From an uncultured Clostridia bacterium (GTDB lineage: Bacteria > Bacillota > Clostridia > TANB77 > CAG-508): 32,052 nucleotides of DNA. The translations under genes were made by a program, and so were the position numbers. A model generated the notes under the pieces. It searched no databases. It saw only the letters and a list, made by a program, of their open reading frames with translations, and had not been told where the DNA came from. The DNA lies in the NCBI GenBank assembly GCA_947599825.1, contig CANQFS010000019.1:1-32052 (forward strand), in the 5' to 3' direction. Positions 19,060 through 27,269 of the stretch are shown piece after piece. How positions within the stretch are numbered: position 1 is the first letter of the stretch; every line of letters begins with the position of its first letter.

Positions 19060-19368
19060 TTGTTTTTGATTTTGATTTTGATTTTTTATTTTTGTTTTTC
19101 ATTTTGTTTTGAATTTTTTAAATTTTTACTTTTTGCTTTTCATTTTGTTTTAAATTTTTTAAATTTTTACTTTTTGCTTTTCATTTTGTTTTAAATTTTT
19201 TCTTTTTGTTTTTTACTTTTTAGTTTTGAATTTTTGAAATTTTGCTTTTGCTTTTCATCTTGTTTCGAATTTTTAAAGTTTTTTCCTTTGTTTTTCATTT
19301 TGTTTCGAGTTTTTAAAGTTTTTGCTTCTACTTTTCATCTTGTTTTGAACTTTTTGCTTTTGCTTGCT
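19060..19368 (-). repeat. A-rich (mRNA sense) imperfect ~40-bp tandem repeats in the rpsF-ssb spacer
   Basis: Repeated sense-strand units such as CAAAATGAAAAGCAAAAAGTAAAAATTTAAAAAATTTAAAA and CAAAATGAAAAACAAAGGAAAAAACTTTAAAAATTCGAAA; about six copies. Confidence 0.8.
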
Positions 19369-19653
19369 TTATTTTTCTACTTTTACTGTCATAAATTTAA
19401 TAATTTCGTCTGTAATTCTGTAATTTCTTTCAAGTTCTGAAATTAGGCTTGGATTTGCTTCAAAGTAAAATACAACATAATTTCCTTCTTTGTTTTTTTG
19501 TACTTCATAAGCTAATTTTCTTTTTCCCATTTCATCTACTTTTTCAAGTTTTCCATCTGTATTAATCAAATCAGAGAATTTTTGAATAATTGCTTTTATT
19601 CCTTCTTCATCTAAATTTGGATTAATAATGATAACACTTTCGTAATTATTCAT
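19369..19653 (-). CDS. rpsF: 30S ribosomal protein S6
   Basis: MNNYESVIIINPNLDEEGIKAIIQKFSDLI...GKRKLAYEVQKNKEGNYVVFYFEANPSLISELERNYRITDEIIKFMTVK. Confidence 0.97.
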   Translation of the reverse strand: MNNYESVIIINPNLDEEGIKAIIQKFSDLINTDGKLEKVDEMGKRKLAYEVQKNKEGNYVVFYFEANPSLISELERNYRITDEIIKFMTVKVEK

Positions 19654-19740
19654 TATTGTTTCACCTCCTTTTGGACTATTAACCTACAGATTTCTGTAAG
19701 TAAGGATGTAAAAATTTAGTTTTATTTTTACAACATTAGT

Positions 19741-19769
19741 ATTTTATCACATTTTTTAAGATATCGCAA
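19741..19769 (-). promoter_or_regulatory. Putative rpsF-ssb-rpsR promoter
   Basis: Minus strand TTGCGA, 17 nt spacer, TAAAAT; followed by leader hairpin ACTTACAG-AAAT-CTGTAGGT (19682-19701) before the RBS AAGGAGG. Confidence 0.5.
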
Positions 19770-19804
19770 GGGGTTTTAAGATTTTTCTTATAAATTGGAA
19801 CTAC

Positions 19805-21661
19805 CTACATTTTCTCTTTTGTATAGTAATTCATTCCGTAGCCAAAATCTAGCTTATAATAAGATCCTATAAATTCTGGTGTATCAGATTCTATTTCATA
19901 AGTAGGCTCTACAATAATTTCTCCCTTACTATTTATAACGCCCCATTTGCCATTTTCCATAATTCCTGCAAAACCATATTTATTCAATTCTAATGCCATA
20001 TCATATTTTGCTTCAATTATAGTATTTCCTTCTTTATCTTGATATCCCCATTTGCCATTTTCTGCTTTGAAAGCATATAAGTCTAAATTAGGAAATAGTT
20101 CTTTATATGATATTTCATTTCCTTTACTATTTAAATACTTTCTTTCTGTTTTTGAAAATATTGTTACATAGTTTTCTTCTATTTGAATATTGGCTTCTTT
20201 CATAGAAACTATTTTTTCCATATTTTCATTATAAATTTCTATTGTATATGGTTCTAGTAAAATCGTTTGTATCATTTCTTTGTTTTCTATATTATAGATA
20301 ACGTCATAATTTGAAATTATTTCTTGCTTTTTACTTGCATCATATATTCCTACTTTTCTATTTTTTGTTACAATGAAATAGTTGTCGAAAGAATATTCAA
20401 TATAAGAATATTCATTTTCTAGTATAACATTTTGATTTTTATCAATTAGTCCAAATTTATCTTGTTTATCTATTGTTATACAATATTGAGTATTTTCTAC
20501 TGATACTACTGTTTTTTCTGTTTGTTCTTCTTGCTTTTCTCCTTTTTTATTATAAGAAGTAGTAATTCCATCTTTTTGAGCATTAATGCTTTCTGTTGAA
20601 ATCATAATGTAATCATATTCTGGCTTTAAAATTTCTTTTCCTTCTATATCTAATACTCCTTGTTTGCCATTTTTTTGTACTAAAAACATTTGATTTTGAC
20701 TATTATATTCAATTTCTTCATAACTATGTTTTATAATTTGCTTTTTATTTTGGTATATGCCTGCTTGTCCATTTTGAAATGCAAGTAGATAAATGTCATC
20801 GTTCTTCATTTCTTCTATGATACGATTGACTTCATTATATTCTACTTCCAAAATTGTTTTTCCTTGGTTATCTATATAGCCATATCTATAGCCTTCTTGC
20901 TTTTTTTGACCTACTACAAAACCTGCTTTTTTATATTGTGTTTCTTTATCATAATAGCCGTCTGCACTAATAGAGTCATAAGCAATTTCTACTATTTCTT
21001 TTCCTTTGATGTTAATAACTCCATATTTTTCTTCTTGTTTTACTAATAAACAGCCTTCTTTATATTGCAGACTTTCTATAGAGTCGTATATTGCTTTTGT
21101 TATTTTTTTGCCTTTGAAGTCCATTATTCCGTATTTATTATTTTCTTTATATGCAAGAACACTCTTTTCATATGGAATTTCTGTTGAAATGTCTTTTAAT
21201 GAAAGTGGCAATACTTGTGTATATTTTGTAAAAATTTTTTCATTTTTTTCGTTTAATACTTCAGTTTGATATTCTCCTGTTTGAGAATTATAATTGAAAT
21301 ATCCAATAAATACTGCTTTTGAGGGGTTTGGAATTACTAGCATATCATATTTTGGTTCAACTAATATAGTTCCATTTGTGTCTATTACTCCATATTTTTC
21401 ATTTTCGTATAGTTTAAAGTAAGAAAATTGGGTTACTTGTTCTATTTCATAATCTTTATCTATTTTCTGGTTCATGAATAAGAAAGCTATTGCTATAGCA
21501 GTAACTATAATAAGCACTAATAAAAATATTTTTTTGCTATTTTTATTTTTTATCTTTTCTCCGTATACTTTTTCATTATTTTTTAATTTCTTATTCTTTT
21601 TATTTATTTTTTCTATTTTCATGTTTACTTCTTTAATTATTTCTTCATTTTCTTCTTCCAT
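19805..21661 (-). CDS. WG-repeat (beta-propeller-like) membrane-anchored protein
   Basis: N-terminal TM; repeated KYGVIDTNGTILVEPKYD / KYGIMDFKGKKITKAIYD / KWGVINSKGEIIVEPTYE units. Confidence 0.92.
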   Translation of the reverse strand: MEEENEEIIKEVNMKIEKINKKNKKLKNNEKVYGEKIKNKNSKKIFLLVLIIVTAIAIAFLFMNQKIDKDYEIEQVTQFSYFKLYENEKYGVIDTNGTILVEPKYDMLVIPNPSKAVFIGYFNYNSQTGEYQTEVLNEKNEKIFTKYTQVLPLSLKDISTEIPYEKSVLAYKENNKYGIMDFKGKKITKAIYDSIESLQYKEGCLLVKQEEKYGVINIKGKEIVEIAYDSISADGYYDKETQYKKAGFVVGQKKQEGYRYGYIDNQGKTILEVEYNEVNRIIEEMKNDDIYLLAFQNGQAGIYQNKKQIIKHSYEEIEYNSQNQMFLVQKNGKQGVLDIEGKEILKPEYDYIMISTESINAQKDGITTSYNKKGEKQEEQTEKTVVSVENTQYCITIDKQDKFGLIDKNQNVILENEYSYIEYSFDNYFIVTKNRKVGIYDASKKQEIISNYDVIYNIENKEMIQTILLEPYTIEIYNENMEKIVSMKEANIQIEENYVTIFSKTERKYLNSKGNEISYKELFPNLDLYAFKAENGKWGYQDKEGNTIIEAKYDMALELNKYGFAGIMENGKWGVINSKGEIIVEPTYEIESDTPEFIGSYYKLDFGYGMNYYTKEKM

Positions 21662-21721
21662 TTTTGTTTCATTCCCTTCTTACTTTGCTTGAAAGCAAAC
21701 ATAGCTAGTAATCAAAATGTC

Positions 21722-23011
21722 TTATAATTTGCAAGCCTTTACTAATAAAATTCTTTTTTCTTCGTATTTTTCTATTTTATAGTTTACCTCTTTTGTTTCT
21801 ATTGTTGGATTTTCGCCTTCTTCTGGTATCCTTCCTAATAGTTCTAGTAAATAACCAGACAGAGTGTCGTAATCGCCTTCTGGAATATCTACTTGTAATA
21901 TTTTCTTTAGCTCGCTTATTGTTACTCCTCCACTAATCATAAAAGTGTTGTCGTCTATTTTTGTATAGTCATTTTCTACTTCGTCATATTCGTCAAAAAT
22001 ATTTCCTACAATTTCTTCAAGTAGGTCTTCCATAGTAACAACTCCTGCTGTTCCACCATATTCGTCTATTACAATTGCCATTTGCATTTTGCTTTTTTGC
22101 AAGTCTTTAAATAATTCGTTAATTGGTTTATTTTCAGACACAAAATAGGCTTCTCGCATAATATGTTTTATTTTTACTGGTTTCTTTGTGTAAAAGTATT
22201 TTAATAAGTCTTTTACAAATAAAACACCTTTTATATCATCAATGCTTTCTTCATAAACAGGAATTCTACTATATTTGTAATCGTCTAAGTCTTCTATAAT
22301 ATCTTCTACTTTTGAATTAATTTCAATAGCATATACGTCTGTTCTTGGTGTCATTACCTCTGATACATTAATATCATTGAATTCAAAAATATTGTGAATC
22401 ATTTCTTTTTCTTCTTCTTCGATTGTTCCTTTTTCTTCTCCTTCGTCAATCATCATTTTAATTTCTTCTTCTGTTACTACTTCTTCTTCATTTTCAGAAA
22501 TACCAAATAGTTTTGATAACATATTTGTTACAAATGTTAGTATTTTTACAAATGGTGCAGTTAGAATAGAAATTCCTCGAATAATTGACACTGTAGCAAA
22601 AGCAATTTTTTCATAATACTTCATTGCTAGCCTTTTTGGTACTAATTCGCCTAATACTAATGTAAAAAAGGATAGAATAATTGTAATAAATACAATTGAA
22701 ATACCTCGCCAAATTTCTATAGATAAAGTCGGAAATAGAAGATGCAAATTTGGTGCTAATTTATCTGCAAATGTATCAGAAGCAAATGCACTAGATAAGA
22801 ACCCTGCTAGTGTAATTCCAATTTGAATAGTTGCTAAAAATTTACTTGGATTTTTTAGCATTTTTTCAATTTGCTTTGCTTTTTTATTTCCTTCTTTTGC
22901 TTGTTTTTCTATTTTTGCATCGTTAAGTGAAATAAATGCTATTTCTGTAGCAGCAAAATATGCGTTTAATAAGATTAAGATAAATAAGATTAAAATTTGC
23001 ATTATCATCAC
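21722..23011 (-). CDS. Hemolysin-like CNNM/CBS/CorC-HlyC domain protein
   Basis: CNNM TM domain, CBS pair (VMTPRTDVYAIEINSKVEDIIEDL...YSRIPVYEESIDDIKGVLFVKDLL), IDEYGGTAGVVTMEDLLEEIVGNIFDEYD. Confidence 0.95.
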   Translation of the reverse strand: MMIMQILILFILILLNAYFAATEIAFISLNDAKIEKQAKEGNKKAKQIEKMLKNPSKFLATIQIGITLAGFLSSAFASDTFADKLAPNLHLLFPTLSIEIWRGISIVFITIILSFFTLVLGELVPKRLAMKYYEKIAFATVSIIRGISILTAPFVKILTFVTNMLSKLFGISENEEEVVTEEEIKMMIDEGEEKGTIEEEEKEMIHNIFEFNDINVSEVMTPRTDVYAIEINSKVEDIIEDLDDYKYSRIPVYEESIDDIKGVLFVKDLLKYFYTKKPVKIKHIMREAYFVSENKPINELFKDLQKSKMQMAIVIDEYGGTAGVVTMEDLLEEIVGNIFDEYDEVENDYTKIDDNTFMISGGVTISELKKILQVDIPEGDYDTLSGYLLELLGRIPEEGENPTIETKEVNYKIEKYEEKRILLVKACKL

Positions 23012-23129
23012 GTCTTTGTTTTTATTTTCCTCTCTTTTTTTCTTATATTTATACCCATTTTTTACTGCTTTTATTATATCTTTATTCTATTTCCTGTGTC
23101 AATTGTTTTTCTTTTTTTGTGTTTATTTT

Positions 23130-24725
23130 TTATACTACTGAATGAATTTTCCGTTCATATTGGCTCCATGTATTTAACACAGCATTTACTTCTGAATTTG
23201 GTACTAATGCTGCTCGAAGGGCAGAAATTGGCTTTGTAATGTCATAGCAAGTAATTTCTCCATTTTTTGCAGGCGCTAACCAACCTACAGAGTCTACATA
23301 TATTTGATAACAAATAGAGTGTTCTTCATAAGATTTTAGCTTTAATTGAATTGCTGACACACCATATGTATATTTATTTGCAAGTTGTGTTGGTATTGGA
23401 TTATTTCCATCGATATCTGTTGTGCCTGCACGGTTCATATAAGCTCCTCCAAATTGAAAAAAGTCTCTTTCATTGTCTAATGTTACTTTATTTTCTTTAT
23501 CAATATACTTCCAATCTGTTGCATTAGGATTCCAACCATAGGAATATATTTTTCCTGTATATCCACATTTTGCTTTGCTTCCTTCTTTCCAATAACTATA
23601 AACATAACCTCTTCCTTGTAAATAATCTTTTTCTACGTCTCCCATAATGCCAAATGCTACGCTTTCTGATTTATAATTTGGGTTTTTCCTTACTGCCTCT
23701 AGTCCTACAACATCATCATTTCCATAAGCATAACTCCACCCTACTGTAGAGTTATATGAAGCATAACAAAATACTAGGTCATCTGCTCTTGCAACATCTA
23801 CTTTTACACTAGTGCTATTTCCTGCTAAGTCTTGAATAGTTGTTGTATAAGACAGAATATTTCGAAAAATTTTTTTGAGAATAGTATTTCTTTCTATATT
23901 CCAACCTTCTAACTTTCGAATTGCTTCATTTGCTGTAATTTTAGCCTCTATTTTTCCATCTTCTAATTTTTCTTGTGAATATGTAGCTTGTGGTTTTGTA
24001 TTATCAATTTGTATTTCAGTATTTTTTGTTACTGCTTGGCTACTATTTTTTGCTTCATCTTGAACAATGCCTTTTTCTATAGCAAAGCTTAATTTGCCTT
24101 CTTCTTCAATTCCAGATATGGTAAGTTCTATTTCTTGCTGCTCTTCTGTATTTCTTATTATTTGCATTGTTTTGTTTGATGGATTTATTTTTGTATTGTT
24201 AATAAATATTTGAATGTCTTTTTCTTCTAGACTTTTTTGTATTTTTTGATCGTCTTGCACTAGAATATTTACCTTAATTTGTGTTTCTTTATTAGCATAG
24301 TTTGGATAAGCAGTGTTACTATTTGAAATACTTTGTATTTGTACTGTTGGGGCCTCTGTATCAATGTTTGTAACTTCTACTGTTACTTTTTTTACATTTC
24401 CTGATTTATCCTTTACTTCTACTTCTTCTTTTGTATTTTTTTCAAATTGTTTTTTTAGAGTACACCCATCATCTTGCAATACCCAACCATTTCCTGGTTC
24501 TTGTATTGGTTCATTGGCTTTTAATGTAACTTCTACTTTTTCTGTTGTTTTTTCTTTTGGAGAATAACTAACATCTACATTTGGCAAAGTTCTGTCTATA
24601 TTTATTGTTCCTACTATAATGTTTTCTTCTAACACGTATTTTGCAAACGTAGATGTAGAGAAAATGCTAAGTACAACTAAAATTGAAAATAGGAAACCTA
24701 TTAGTATTAGAGTACTTTTTTTCAT
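23130..24725 (-). CDS. Large secreted protein with SipW-type N-terminus, Ig-like region and C-terminal ChW-like repeats
   Basis: N-term LIGFLFSILVVLSIFSTSTFAKYVLEENIIVGTINIDRTLP; Ig-like VDVSYSPKEKTTEKVEVTLKANEPI...; C-term SICYQIYVDSVGWLAPAKNGEITCYDITKPISALRAALVP resembling clostridial hydrophobic-W repeats; strong RBS GGAGG. Confidence 0.7.
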   Translation of the reverse strand: MKKSTLILIGFLFSILVVLSIFSTSTFAKYVLEENIIVGTINIDRTLPNVDVSYSPKEKTTEKVEVTLKANEPIQEPGNGWVLQDDGCTLKKQFEKNTKEEVEVKDKSGNVKKVTVEVTNIDTEAPTVQIQSISNSNTAYPNYANKETQIKVNILVQDDQKIQKSLEEKDIQIFINNTKINPSNKTMQIIRNTEEQQEIELTISGIEEEGKLSFAIEKGIVQDEAKNSSQAVTKNTEIQIDNTKPQATYSQEKLEDGKIEAKITANEAIRKLEGWNIERNTILKKIFRNILSYTTTIQDLAGNSTSVKVDVARADDLVFCYASYNSTVGWSYAYGNDDVVGLEAVRKNPNYKSESVAFGIMGDVEKDYLQGRGYVYSYWKEGSKAKCGYTGKIYSYGWNPNATDWKYIDKENKVTLDNERDFFQFGGAYMNRAGTTDIDGNNPIPTQLANKYTYGVSAIQLKLKSYEEHSICYQIYVDSVGWLAPAKNGEITCYDITKPISALRAALVPNSEVNAVLNTWSQYERKIHSVV

Positions 24726-24787
24726 ATTTTACCTCCTTGTAATATTTTTTTGTTTTTGCTTTTTATAATACATTTCATTGCAATTTG

Positions 24788-25345
24788 TTAAGATTTTGCA
24801 CATTGCGTAGAATGTATTTTTATTTCTACATTTTCATTAATATCTTTTCCTATGTTTCCTTTTGCGTTGTCATAAGTAATTTCCAAGCGATAAGAATGAG
24901 TTTCTTTTTTATCTTTTGCTAATTTTATTTTTTCTGTTTGATTTCCTTTTAAAGTAATTGGTGTTTGCCCTTTGTATAAGGCAAATTTAATAGATTCGTC
25001 TGTGTGAGAGATTATTTCAATGTAATATTCCATCTCTACTTGATTTAGTTCGTCTTCTTGATAGTTTCGAACTTCAAATACATAAGATGCTTTAGGGGCT
25101 AGTGCTGTAAGTAGCAAGCTTTGTTCTTTTCTAATTTCTAAAATTGGTTTTGCAATGCTTGCAAATGTTTGCCCAGCTACTTTACTTTGGTATTTTGCAA
25201 AGCTAATTCCTATTAAAATACCTAATATTATAACGAGAAATAATAATAGTAAAATAAAAATTTTACTTCCTTTTTTCTCTTTTTTGTATGTAACTTTACT
25301 TTTTTCTTTAGGTAGGAATAAGCATTGTTGTCGCTTTGCTCGCAT
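24788..25345 (-). CDS. Membrane/secreted protein with SipW-type N-terminus (TasA-like minor subunit?)
   Basis: FILLLLFLVIILGILIGISFAKYQSKVAGQTFASIAKPILEI; RBS AAGGAG. Confidence 0.65.
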   Translation of the reverse strand: MRAKRQQCLFLPKEKSKVTYKKEKKGSKIFILLLLFLVIILGILIGISFAKYQSKVAGQTFASIAKPILEIRKEQSLLLTALAPKASYVFEVRNYQEDELNQVEMEYYIEIISHTDESIKFALYKGQTPITLKGNQTEKIKLAKDKKETHSYRLEITYDNAKGNIGKDINENVEIKIHSTQCAKS

Positions 25346-25359
25346 TTTTTCTCCTTTCT

Positions 25360-25380
25360 TATACCACTATTTGTGGTATA
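25360..25380. promoter_or_regulatory. Intercistronic hairpin at the sipW-like stop codon
   Basis: TATACCAC-TATTT-GTGGTATA perfect 8-bp inverted repeat. Confidence 0.5.
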
Positions 25381-25777
25381 TGGTTTGTATCATAATGAAA
25401 AATATACATATTGCTAACAAATAGTAGCGATAATAATAAATTCTTCCTAGTAATTTGGAATGAAAAATAACTTTTCCTTGAATTTGTTCTTGTTTTACTA
25501 CTGTTTCATCTTCTGTATTATTAGCATCTCCTTTGGTAATATAGCCTTCTTCTGTTATTTGAACAATACGATGTGTTATAAAATAAGAATTTTCTACTTT
25601 ATAAGTAATAATATCCTTTATTTTATAGTTTTCTTGTTCTAATAATATTATAATTTCGCCTATTTGCAATTCTGGTAGCATACTTCCTGATTGTATTTGA
25701 TATAGTTTTATATTGCTTTGGTATCCTAAAAAAATTAAGATACCAATTATTAAAAATAGCATTATATTCTTTTTCAT
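25367..25777 (-). CDS. sipW: Signal peptidase I, ER/SipW-type
   Basis: YQIQSGSMLPELQIGEIIIL (catalytic Ser box), ITHRIVQI (His in place of Lys), GDANNTEDETVVKQEQIQGKVIF; N- and C-terminal TM. Confidence 0.85.
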   Translation of the reverse strand: MKKNIMLFLIIGILIFLGYQSNIKLYQIQSGSMLPELQIGEIIILLEQENYKIKDIITYKVENSYFITHRIVQITEEGYITKGDANNTEDETVVKQEQIQGKVIFHSKLLGRIYYYRYYLLAICIFFIMIQTIYHK

Positions 25778-25779
25778 TT

Positions 25780-26367
25780 TTATACCGATTGTGGTGTTTC
25801 TTGAGTTCCTGTTATAACAATGTTAAATGAGTATTGTTCTAATGATTTTCCATCATTTGTGTCTTGAGTATCTTCGCTTGTTCTATCTCCTGGTGTTTCG
25901 TAAGGCCAATTCCATGAAATTGTCATTGTTTTTGTTTTTTCACTTGCATTTGCTGCTATTGTTCCTTCTAAGTATTGTTCTAAATCTTTTACACTATTTA
26001 CAGTGTGTCCATCATAAGTAAACTGTAAATTTTGTGGCTTACTGGTCTCATTTTGAAATTCAACATCATAGTTGATTCCTACTTCTGAACCAGTTGCATC
26101 TATTTCAATATTGAAAGATCCACTAGTTCCAGGTGCAATTGTGTTTTGTTTTAATGTTTCTTGCTTATAGGTGCTTGCTAAGTTTAATGGTGTAATACTA
26201 GCAGTTTGCCCATTTACTAAAAATGCCCACTTGGCAACTTCTATTACTCCTGTTCCATCTACCTCTGTTAAATATTTAGAGTAACTTCCTCCTTGGAATA
26301 TTAACAATAAAATAATAATTAAAATAAGTAATGCAAATAAAATAATTTTCTTTTTTGATTTTTTCAT
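25780..26367 (-). CDS. TasA/camelysin-like SipW-dependent protein
   Basis: MKKSKKKIILFALLILIIILLLIFQGGSYSKYLTEVDGTGVIEVAKWAFLVNG...APGTSGSFNIEIDATGSEVGINYDVEF; directly upstream of the SipW-like gene. ATG at 26367 preferred over 26415. Confidence 0.75.
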   Translation of the reverse strand: MKKSKKKIILFALLILIIILLLIFQGGSYSKYLTEVDGTGVIEVAKWAFLVNGQTASITPLNLASTYKQETLKQNTIAPGTSGSFNIEIDATGSEVGINYDVEFQNETSKPQNLQFTYDGHTVNSVKDLEQYLEGTIAANASEKTKTMTISWNWPYETPGDRTSEDTQDTNDGKSLEQYSFNIVITGTQETPQSV

Positions 26368-26384
26368 ATATTTTGATTTCCTTT

Positions 26385-26966
26385 CTAAATTTTTATTTCT
26401 TGTGCCTGAACACAAAGTCTATATTCAGGCACATTTTCTACACAAGTAATTAAGGTTAATGTATTATCTTTTGTTTCTTTCAAATAGGAAAAATCGGTTT
26501 CTTTGATGTACCCTTTCCAAGTTACATGATAGGTTCTTCTCCCTTGCTCTGTTTGATAGGAAATAACATCACCTACTTCGAGCCTTTTTAATTCTTGGAA
26601 AAAATTTGATTGATATCCTCTATTATGAGCAGCTAAGGCTACATTTCCATTCCATTTGCTAGTAGTTTCAAAATGCCCTACTGCTTGTCTTAAAATTTCT
26701 TGACTAGTTCCTTCTAAAATAGGGGCCTCTAAATTGATTTTTGAGATAAAAATTTTCCATGATAAATCGTTTACTTCGTCTAATTTTTTATCTTCTTTTT
26801 CATCTTTTTCTAGGCTTGATTGACTTGTTTTTAGAACAAAACTAGAATAAATTTCCTTTTTTGATTTCTCTTCTATTTTTTTTATAATAAATGAGATTGA
26901 TATCAACAGGATAAATGAGATGATAAGTGAAACAATAATTCCCTTTCTTTTGCTATAGTTTGACAT
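26385..26966 (-). CDS. Sortase, class D-like
   Basis: KIFISKINLEAPILEGTSQEILRQAVGHFETTSKWNGNVALAAHNRGY (His), LTLITC (Cys), EYRLCVQA (Arg). Confidence 0.85.
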   Translation of the reverse strand: MSNYSKRKGIIVSLIISFILLISISFIIKKIEEKSKKEIYSSFVLKTSQSSLEKDEKEDKKLDEVNDLSWKIFISKINLEAPILEGTSQEILRQAVGHFETTSKWNGNVALAAHNRGYQSNFFQELKRLEVGDVISYQTEQGRRTYHVTWKGYIKETDFSYLKETKDNTLTLITCVENVPEYRLCVQAQEIKI

Positions 26967-27103
26967 ACATACGCTTTTTTACCTCCTAACTTTACTTGAA
27001 CTTAGTTTTTTTTACATTCTAGGAAATTCATCATCTAGAATAATGACTTCGACATAGAATATAAAAATTTAGAAATAAAATTGCAATTTCAAATCTGGTT
27101 TTT

Positions 27104-27132
27104 ATGTTACCATATATTTCCAATTATGTAAA
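27104..27132 (-). promoter_or_regulatory. Putative promoter of the sortase-SipW cluster
   Basis: Minus strand TTTACA (27127-27132), 17 nt spacer, TAACAT (27104-27109). Confidence 0.5.
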
Positions 27133-27164
27133 GAACTTTTCATCGCCTTTTTCTTTCATTTTTC
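27131..27164 (-). repeat. 34-bp intergenic element, copy 2
   Basis: Minus strand GAAAAATGAAAGAAAAAGGCGATGAAAAGTTCTT; 32/34 identical to 13830-13863. Confidence 0.75.
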
Positions 27165-27196
27165 GACTTTAGGCTTGCAAATGGTTGGTGTGCCAC

Positions 27197-27228
27197 AAAA
27201 AAAATGGTAAAGACGAATCTTTACCATT
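27197..27228 (-). terminator. Rho-independent terminator of the TCS operon
   Basis: Minus strand AATGGTAAAGA-TTCG-TCTTTACCATT followed by a T tract; perfect 11-bp stem. Confidence 0.9.
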
Positions 27229-27269
27229 GATTTTACAGTTCCCACTTATTGGTAGGGTTCACCTGATTT

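Noticed and set aside
18828-19440. Plus-strand Phe-rich ORFs over ssb/rpsF and their spacer
   Set aside because: Antisense to ssb/rpsF or created by the T-rich side of the repetitive spacer.
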